A stretch of 64,000 bases of DNA, from the NCBI RefSeq assembly GCF_020379485.1, contig NW_026014753.1:20272-84271 (forward strand). Reading direction: 5' to 3'. The position numbers and the translations under genes are program-made. This DNA comes from Brassica napus (lineage: Eukaryota; Streptophyta; Magnoliopsida; Brassicales; Brassicaceae). Below the pieces are notes generated by a model, which was given only the letters and a program-made list of their open reading frames with translations, was not told the origin of the DNA and ran no database searches. This document shows positions 56,376-64,000 of the stretch, one piece after another; position 1 is the first letter of the stretch, and each line of letters starts with the position of its first letter.

Positions 56376-58807
56376 TGTAACACCCCAATCCGGCCGACTA
56401 GGCCGTGGTCGAAGCCTTACGTCGCTCGGTCCACTTCCTGGCCGAACCTCTTAATTTTTGCCCTTTATTTATAATATCGCCTAAAGGCGAGGGCTAACTT
56501 AAACCTTAGCTAAAGACTTCCCTAGTCATAAATAGCATAGATCCTTTCAACAGATACGCAGCAGATTATTCTCTAATTAACCATTGGTCTAAAACCAATC
56601 TAACACTTGTCTGGTCGAATCACCTTAGCCTTGGCCAGTTTACTCAACTACCAATTAGCTTAAAGGTCAATCCTAAACCCAAACCAAGCCATACGATTCT
56701 GAGGTTCCATTCCCCTAAACCATTCTATCTAGATCTACATAAGTAAATGCTAGATCATACCTTTGCCACATCTATGGAGCTTATTAGCTCATCGGTCCTC
56801 CATTGACTTGAATTGCTCTTGCTTAACAGCTGGACCACGACCACTCAATGATCTTACTTAAGGTCCTTATCTTGACTCATGCATCAAACAACTCCCCTAG
56901 GTACTTAGTCATTCAACCAACCATCCCCACAGACATAAGTAACCTTTGAGAAGTCTTCGAAAGGATAAGGATATGTATTTGGCCTATCTCGGCTCAAGCA
57001 CAATCCGAAATCCTTTTGCCTTATAGGCAATAGTACCAAGTCCATCTTCTGGACTGACATAGCTCATGAGATCCTAAGTCAATCAACCAACCATCCTCAC
57101 ATGACTTGGAACTGATGAGTCATCATCTGGCCTGACCGGCCTTGGGACTTAACCCAGACAACATATATGACTTGTTCATACCAACCGATGCATTCATTAA
57201 TCAGGTTAGTACCGACACCTTGAACCATCATTCAGAGGTCAGGTCGTCCATACTCAACCATGATCAGATCTTACACGGCCTTCCTTGAACAATCACACTT
57301 AGGCTCAGTATCTATGGTCTACGACACATAGTACTAGCCACACACTTCATCATGACACTTAGCCAATCTCGAAGCTATCAACACCAAGGTTGATATCTAG
57401 AAGCATCAATCAATACTCTTACTCCTGCAACGTGAATATCCATACTAGTGTTTGGCCATCGAACCATCGTCATGAAACATGATCCGACCACTAGACTTGA
57501 TAAGCCATCGTCCACTTAGCATGTACTGATATAACCGGCCTTCCATTGCCATCATGTGGGTCTACGCCCTACATAAGGCATATGGCGCCTATCCTACTCA
57601 CCAACCCAAAGTTGATTGTAAGATATCCCACTTAGCCTTTGCGGCTAGAACCATCCAACCATAGCTGGATCGTCCATAGTCTCGTCTAACCGTTTGGTTA
57701 AGATCTAGGTGCCATCATGCGCGCGCCTAACTCGTCGGTTATGGACCGCGACCTCATTACCCAACCAGAACCACGGTTATAACCAATCCCAACAAATCAA
57801 CAAGGCCACGCCAATGTACAGGAGGAGTAGAAGAAGAAATAGATGAAAAGAATAAGAAGAATAGGACACAATCCAAACGCCCATGGCTAGACCGGTTCAG
57901 ACTGTCCGATGGTCTTAGCCGATGAGTCGGTGGTTACCCCACTGACCCTATCTGACTAAACCACGGGGTTGGAGTCCTTCTCCAGACCTTTCTCTATGCC
58001 TTGGGTATCCATAACCACACGGCCTCCTCTCTCCTAAACCGTTCTCCTTGCCGGAGATACTAAACCACCACAACCGAGCCTTTTCCGGCTTGGATCCTCG
58101 GTTCTCATTAGGGGATCCCTTTGTTTAGGACGTGTGTCCTTTGTCTCAGACAGAATGAGACTGAATAATACTGAATGCCTTGATCTCTGGTCGTGCATCC
58201 TATATATAGGCAACCAAAGGTCATGTGTGAAGGGACACATCCCTTCGAAGCATCCTTTTGGGACAAATCTTGGGCATCGATTACAATCAACGGTCCAGAT
58301 CGTACCTGTTCGGAAATGGAAGGTTCCAGACCTTATAGGCACGTACAACCCAAGCGCAGACTTGATACCCAAGCCCACGGCCTGTCCACAAGAGCCCAAC
58401 GACTCATGGACCACATGGCCGGACCTCATGGCCCGCCACTGACCCAGACCTGGACCATCGGCCCGAAACCCAAACAGTCCGTCGAGCTGAGATGAGCTGA
58501 CTCCCAGCTGCCTCAACTGAGTGAGCTAGTAGTCCAGCTTGTTGATCTGACTTAACTTGGAACGAGCTAGCCTGAGCTTGACCGAGCTATGTCTAGCTGT
58601 TCGAGGTTCCCGTAAGCATCGCCCAGCTTATGTACAGCTTGTTCTAGCTGACTTCTTTCTCTTATAAGGTTAAGTCTCAGCATCCTGACATCCTTAACCT
58701 TCTATCTTGGCCATGGAACGCTTGCCTTAAGGTCCTAAGACCGGCTGGTTCGTTTCCTCGAACCATGGCCGTCCCGACGGTCCTTATCCAGGATCGCGGA
58801 TGTTACA
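56376..58807 (-). repeat. 3' LTR of element F
   Basis: 2432 bp, TGTAACACCCC to GCGGATGTTACA. Relative to the right LTR it lacks about 0.5 kb: the join near 57712 (TCTAGGTGCCATCATGCGCG) skips sequence equivalent to about 63109-63613. Its U3 (about 58080-58807) differs from that of D. A TATATATA box lies at 58201-58208. Confidence 0.88.
58201..58208 (-). promoter_or_regulatory. TATA box of the F LTR
   Basis: TATATATA, self-complementary, in CATCCTATATATAGGCAACC. It replaces the TATAAATA promoter seen in C and D. Confidence 0.5.
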
Positions 58808-58844
58808 AGTCTCCCCCACTTGAAATGGATTCGTCCTCGAATCC
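58808..58844 (-). other. Polypurine tract and hairpin of element F
   Basis: On the minus strand AAGTGGGGGAGACT lies next to the LTR. The hairpin GGATTCG-TCCT-CGAATCC at 58827-58844 is identical to that of A. Confidence 0.8.
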
Positions 58845-59790
58845 GGTTGTGATTATATCTTGTCCCAAGACAAAATATTCCAACCGACTTATTCTAGTCT
58901 TGATCAGGGAATAGAACAAGTTTGGTTCAGATCCACCAATTGACCACTTCGATGATAAAGTTCCTTTGACCATCGTTGTACAGGTCTCCCCCACTTAATA
59001 AGTATTTAACCACAAAAATCCTATCAAGTGGTCCTTTCTGGTTTCGCTGATGGCACCCTTACTTGTCTAATTCGACCACAGTCAAGAGTCCATCAAGCAT
59101 CCATTCAAGTGATACTTGTAAATCCATCCAAAGACATTCTTTGTGTCACTGACCAAACTCTCCAGGTTGCGGTCCTTGTATCCAACAAGTCTGTGTCTTT
59201 CTTTTGAATATCGTCTTCTTTAGACTTTATTCTTTCGCTGATCGTAGTCCATGACTATATCATAACCAGTCCGTAGGAACATGCTGCATACTCGAGCCAT
59301 AGTAGATTTGGCCAATCCCCACACCACTCGATGTACGAGTCAAGTCCTCACGAACTTGTTCCAATCTTTAGGCTGCTCGTCCTACAACGAGTCCTAACAG
59401 ATTGTTATGGTTCTTTTGTCCTTCATGGACAATAAGGTTCATGACCTCAGCCACAACGTACTGGATCATCCCCTTAACCAGCCACAACATTTTCAGGCAT
59501 GGCCACATTGCGATCTTAGTCCCTCCAGACTAAAAACCCCTCAGATTTGACTTATGTCTTTTACTGGACTTTGTCATAATTCGATCCTGGTCCATTTATG
59601 GACGTGATCATATTCCGGTCCTGGTCCACTCAGGGACTCGACCGTTTCACCCTGACCATAGGTCCATCTCCGAATAGGTCGTGGCCTGATCCTCAACCAT
59701 TACTGGACTTGATCATTCTCAACCGTAGGTCAAACTCCGACTTGGTTGTACTACGACCATGGTCCTCTCTCGGACATGGTCAACTTTGGC
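58845..59790 (-). other. Non-coding 3' internal region of element F
   Basis: Homologous to 41736-42684 of D and without any pol frame. Short repeats of the GTCCAGTAA / GGACCAGG type lie at about 59560-59740. A tract AAGTGGGGGAGACCTGTACA at about 58982-59001 looks like a second copy of the polypurine tract; D has its counterpart near 42533. Confidence 0.65.
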
Positions 59791-60428
59791 TCTGCCATCT
59801 CGGCCGGAGCCAAAGAAATGGACTCTAGGACAGCGGAACTGTCCCTGGTTCCAGTTCAATCAGAAAGGGATCAGACCTATCAGGGGGGACACCTTGTAGC
59901 GCCTGAAACACATCCTGGAACTCGGACACCAACGAATCCTCGCGTGGGTCTAGCAGAAAACCAGAACTGTCAGGCTCTGTAGTTGTAATTGTAGCCAAGA
60001 ATGACTGACAACCCTGTTCCAGCATCCGAATCGCTCGAACTGCTGAAACCACTACTTTCTCTTGACCCTGACACAGACCTTGGTACTCTACCGGGTGAAG
60101 TCTATTCTCCAATTGCACACGACCCTTATGGCAATCGAGAGTGGCTCGGTACTTTCCCAATCAGTCCATGCCTAAGATCACTATTGATTCTTTAGGTGGA
60201 CACCGACCAGATTCACAGGGAAGACCTTTCTCTGGATCTGTACTGGGATATTCGACATGAGACCTTGTGAGTTCATGGCTTGCCCACTGGCTGCCCTCAC
60301 TATCCCAAAATTATCACCTGCATCCAGACAGAACAAACCCTTTCCAACCAGTCCCGGACTCACAAAACCTATGTGTAGCCCTGCGTCGGAAAGTACGTGG
60401 GTTTTTACCCCATCGACCATGAGGGTTC
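59791..60428 (-). pseudogene. pol: Protease remnant of element F
   Basis: Homologous to the A and C protease: [46 protein letters not shown] and DRSDPFLIELEPGT. The active-site region is ruined (SDAGLH in place of DTGATH) and frames are shifted between segments. Coding homology ends at AEMAE, exactly as in D. Confidence 0.8.
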
Positions 60429-60523
60429 CTATCAGAGACCCCCATCAGAATCCCCTAGACCACATTCTAGGTTCCAGACCAAGCATTACTACTTGAATGT
60501 AAAAAGATAAATTTAGAGATTGC
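60429..60523 (-). other. Degenerate gag-pol intron of element F
   Basis: 95 nt on the minus strand. Donor TCTCTG|GCAATCTC (GC instead of GT), CTGAT branch motif about 20 nt from the acceptor, acceptor GTCTCTGATAG|GAACC. The joined reading would be ...SISG-TLMVDG..., homologous to A and C. Gag upstream is frameshifted, so the copy is inactive. Confidence 0.6.
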
Positions 60524-61010
60524 CAGAGATCGAATCAAAAGATCCGGAAGCTCCGTCGTCAGTGACAGTTCATACACCCTCGGTGTTGTGGTTGGTTTGC
60601 CTTGGGACGCCTTGCCTGTGTCTCCAAGGCCCTTCCACTGACTTCCTTGCAGCTTGGGACACTCCGATTTGAAATGTCCTTGCTGGCCACAATGGAAACA
60701 ATTCATCTGGCCACTTCTACCAGACGGGTTCGGTCGAGGACAGTTCTGAACCCCATGGTCCATGCTGCCACAACAAACACAAGCCCCCTTGGCCTTCCAG
60801 CACTCACCAGGATGGGTCCGTCAATATTTGGAACACGCAGGTTGGCCACCAGAGGTCTTGCCTCCATCCACCCGGTTCCATTTTCTCTTTTTATCATTAG
60901 TTTTGCCCAATGGGCCAGACTTTGGCTTAGCCTTAAGCTTAGCTTCTTCAGCCAAGTTAGACTCCAACAAAGCCACCCGTTCCACTTGCAGTGGGTACCT
61001 AGATGAGTAG
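60524..61010 (-). pseudogene. gag: C-terminal gag remnant (zinc-knuckle region) of element F
   Basis: Begins at QVERVALLESNLAEEAKL, so the capsid core is missing. It retains a basic linker (DKKRKW), a damaged first Cys/His cluster, CVCCGSMDHGVQNC and an intact CFHCGQQGHFKSEC. A stop and two frameshifts are present (near 60820 and 60570). It is directly fused to the family-specific leader. Confidence 0.8.
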
Positions 61011-61754
61011 GATTTCGGTTTGATCACACATTTGGAAAACGTCCCATACCATTCTCCAAAGCGTCGTACTATTGCGAATGCTCACACCATTCACAACAGC
61101 AACTATAATATACCTCAATCCCCATCATACTAAGATATTTAACATCATGTTCTTCCAATGATTGGAACGAACATCCGGAGTTTTCCTCATTCTTTCTTGG
61201 ACGGATTCAGATTGGAATTGATTCATTCCATCTGACTCGATCAATGGAAACCTACCTTAACTTATACCGAGTCCTAACTGATCCATCTGATCAGAAGTCC
61301 ACTCGTGTACTAGTCATGTAGTGTATCCCTTGAGTCAGATTTTAATATTGCATATGCTTTACTTATTATGAACGACCATCAAGGGATAACACTTAACTTC
61401 AGTAGAATGCTGCACGTTTATTTCAACCTAAGCCACTCTCTGGTCCATGTTACTTCCCTTGTTTAGGTCATCCATAAACAAGTCTTGCATTGCTTCCATC
61501 CCTTCCAACCCGTCTATTACCTCTAAATAATAGATCGACCAACCTTTCTGTTTTTAGGTTCTTGCCCTTGGAAAATGTATCTTGGCTAAGCCGGTTCATC
61601 TTAGAATTCCCACATTCACAAGCATAATACCCTAGCTTACCTCAACTCTTTCTTGGCTCACCCCAACTAAGGTTTCATAGTCATCATAGATTTGGAAATA
61701 ATTTCAGTATGGAACACATAATCATAGAGCGTTGTCCTAAACAGGATCAACCTG
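61011..61754 (-). other. Non-coding leader of element F
   Basis: Homologous to 40070-40830 of D in inverted orientation. No coding frame of note. The join to gag (CATCTAGGTACCCACTGCAA) also has a match in D at about 40828-40845. Confidence 0.7.
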
Positions 61755-61766
61755 GCTCTGATACCA
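61755..61766 (-). other. Primer-binding site of element F
   Basis: On the minus strand TGGTATCAGAGC lies three bases inside the 5' LTR, an exact initiator-Met tRNA complement. Confidence 0.88.
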
Positions 61767-61769
61767 ACT

Positions 61770-64000
61770 TGTAACACCCTGATCCGGCCGACTAGGCCGT
61801 GGTCGAAGCCTTACGTCGCTCGGTCCACTTCCTGGCCGAACCTCTTAATTTTTTCCCTTTATTTATAATATCGCCTAAAGGCAAGGGCTAACTTAAACCT
61901 TAGCTAAAGACTTCCCTAGTCATTAATAGCATAGATCCTTTCAACAGATACGCAGCGGATTATTCTCTAATTAACCATTGGTCTAAAACCAATCTAACAC
62001 TTGTCTGGTCGAATCACCTTAGCCTTGGCCAGTTTACTCAACTACCAATTAGCTTAAAGGTCAATCCTAAACCCAAACCAAGCCATACGATTCTGAGGTT
62101 CCATTCCCCTAAACCATTCTATCTAGATCTACATAAGTAAATGCTAGATCATACCTTTGCCACATCTATGGAGCTTATTATCTCATCGGTCCTCCATTGA
62201 CTTGATTGCTCTTGCTTAACAGCTGGACCACGATCACTCAATGATCTTACTTAAGGTCCTTATCTTGACTCCTGCATCAAACAACTCCCCTAGGTACTTA
62301 GTCATTCAACCAACCATCCCCACAGACATAAGTAACCTTTGAGAAGTCTTCGAAAGGATAAGGATATGTATTTGGCCTATCTCGGCTCAAGCACAATCCG
62401 AAATCCTTTTGCCTTATAGGCAATAGTACCAAGTCCATCTTCTGGACTGACAAAGCTCATGAGATCCTAAGTCAATCAACCAACCATCCTCACATGACTT
62501 GGAACTGATGAGTCATCATCTGGCCTGACCGGCCTTGGGACTTAACCCAGACAACATATATGACTTGTTCATACCAACGATGCATTCATTAATCAGGTTA
62601 GTACCGACACCTTGAACAATCATTCAGAGGTCAGGTCGTACATACTCAACCATGATAAGATCTTACACGGCCTTCCTTGAACAATCACACTTAGGCTCAG
62701 TATCTATGGTCTACGACACATAGTACTAGCCACACACTTCGTCATGACACTTAGCCAATCTCGAAGCTATCAACACCAAGGTTGATATCTAGAAGCATCA
62801 AATCAATACTCTTACTCCAGCAACGTGAATATCCATACTAGTGTTTGGCCATCGAACCATCGTCATGAAACATGATCCGACCACTACACTTGATAAGCCA
62901 TCGTCCACTTAGCATGTACTGATATAACCGGCCTTCCATTGCCATCATGTGGGTCTACGCCCTACATAAGGCATATGGCGCCTATCCTACTCACCAACCC
63001 AAAGTTGACTGTAAGATATCCCACTTAGCCTTTGCGGCTAGAACCATCCAACCATAGCTGGATCGTCCATAGTCTCGTCTAACCGTTTGGTTAAGATCTA
63101 GGTGCGATCGGCCAGTTATAAGTCCGGCCCAAAGGCTCACGGACGTTCTTACCTGATCCGCCCCAAAGCCTGGATCCATACCACAGAGTAAGGCCCAAGA
63201 CCAAAACGGATTGCCTTGCAAACAATCAGACCTTGCGACACAACACTCCGGTTAAACTAACCGTCTGTCCGTTCGACTATGCAGCCGCGGACTGTCCACT
63301 TGGTTCGGCCTAAGCCTTGAACCAATGGTACCGTTTGGAACTCACACCTTTTGGGAACTAGTACCCTTTGGACACACGTGCCTCTTGGTAACTCATGACC
63401 CTTGGCAACTCGCACCCATTCAGATGTTCCAACCATTCGACCTAACCGTCCGTAGGGACGGTCTGGTCCGTGCGTGTCTCCGGCCTATGGCCAAAGGACC
63501 ACGCCTTAACCTACACAAGTCATGAAACATTGTGACTGTTCAGGGTAGGGTTTCAGCCGTTCAGAACAGAACAGAACCGCCCCTACACAATCGGATCACC
63601 TGAGCCAGTCAGATCATGCGCGCGCTAACTCGTCGGTTATGGACCGCGACCGCATTACTCAACAAGAACCACGGTTATAACAATCCCAACACATCAACAA
63701 GGCCACGCCAATGTACAGGAGGAGTAAGAAGCGAAATAGATGAAAAGAATAAGAAGAATAAGACAAATCCAAACGCCCATGGCTAGACCGGTTCAGACTG
63801 TCCGATGGTCTTTGCCGATGAGTTGGTGGTGACCCCATGACCCTATTGACTGAACCACGGGGTTGGAGTCCTTCTCCAGACCTTCTCTATGCCTTTGGTA
63901 TCCATAACCACACGGCCTCCTCTCTCCTAAACGTTCTCCTTGCCGGAGATACTAAAACCACAACCGAGCCTTTCCGGCTTGATCCTCGGATCTCATGGGG
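61770..64000 (-). repeat. 5' LTR of element F, partial
   Basis: At least 2231 bp. It retains the segment deleted from the left LTR, giving an expected full length near 2.9 kb, like D. The U3 end, promoter and right TSD lie beyond the window. Confidence 0.88.

Larger units (their letters stand above)
56376..64000 (-). mobile_element. Element F: non-autonomous sister of D, cut by the window end
   Basis: 3' LTR at 56376-58807, internal region 58808-61769, 5' LTR from 61770 to beyond the window. Left flank CACAC would be the TSD. The internal region keeps a protease remnant and the zinc-knuckle part of gag but no RT, RNase H, integrase or gag capsid core. It matches D at both breakpoints. Confidence 0.88.

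Overview
This window looks like heterochromatic, probably pericentromeric, DNA from a flowering plant. I see no host gene, tRNA, rRNA or other conserved RNA gene in it. Practically every base belongs either to one GC-rich tandem-repeat array or to Ty3/gypsy LTR retrotransposons sitting in that array. The plant assignment rests on the pol sequences (plant chromovirus types, one clearly Tekay/Del-like) and on primer-binding sites matching plant initiator-Met tRNA. A eudicot, perhaps Brassicaceae, is only a guess.

The host sequence is a composite satellite of about 16.5 kb, now cut into pieces: 2525-7168, 22820-27917, 29927-29986, 35823-37126, 47260-49975 and 53656-56375. Each unit has a conserved module of about 110 bp, carrying the palindrome GCCCACGTGGGC, followed by a variable number of about 31-bp short repeats built on the palindrome GGACGTCC. 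Some blocks of 0.75-1 kb are repeated as higher-order units.

Insertions, left to right: H (1-2524, LTR cut by the window edge, minus strand); B (7169-22819, plus strand, TSD CCACG), which contains A (9936-18523, minus strand, TSD CGAGC); C (27918-35822, minus strand, deleted and rearranged); D (37127-47259, plus strand, non-autonomous), whose 3' LTR contains solo LTR E (45498-47154, TSD AGGGA); G (49976-53655, minus strand, a collapsed C-family element, TSD GTCAG); F (56376 to the window end, minus strand, a sister of D). A is the youngest and best preserved: its two 1.7-kb LTRs differ at only about ten positions by eye, and its pol keeps every catalytic motif.

The most interesting signal is the gene structure of the A/C/F lineage. 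Gag and pol are separated by a short stretch (93, 89 and 95 nt) with in-frame stops. It looks like a spliceosomal intron: a GT donor (GC in F), a CTGAT or TTGAT branch site about 20 nt before the acceptor, and an AG acceptor. Removing it joins gag to protease in the right frame even though the stretch differs in length between copies. A second candidate intron of 84-110 nt lies in the leader just before gag. In A it places an ATG as the last codon of exon 1, so Gag would be made only after splicing. Unspliced, once-spliced and twice-spliced RNAs would then serve as genome, Gag message and Gag-Pol message.

Other notable features are subterminal U3 palindromes with compensating base changes between families, a chimeric LTR in D (C-type promoter region joined to an F-type R-U5), a non-autonomous family (D/F) with a shared pol breakpoint, and deletion scars with filler copied from nearby DNA (C, D, perhaps G).
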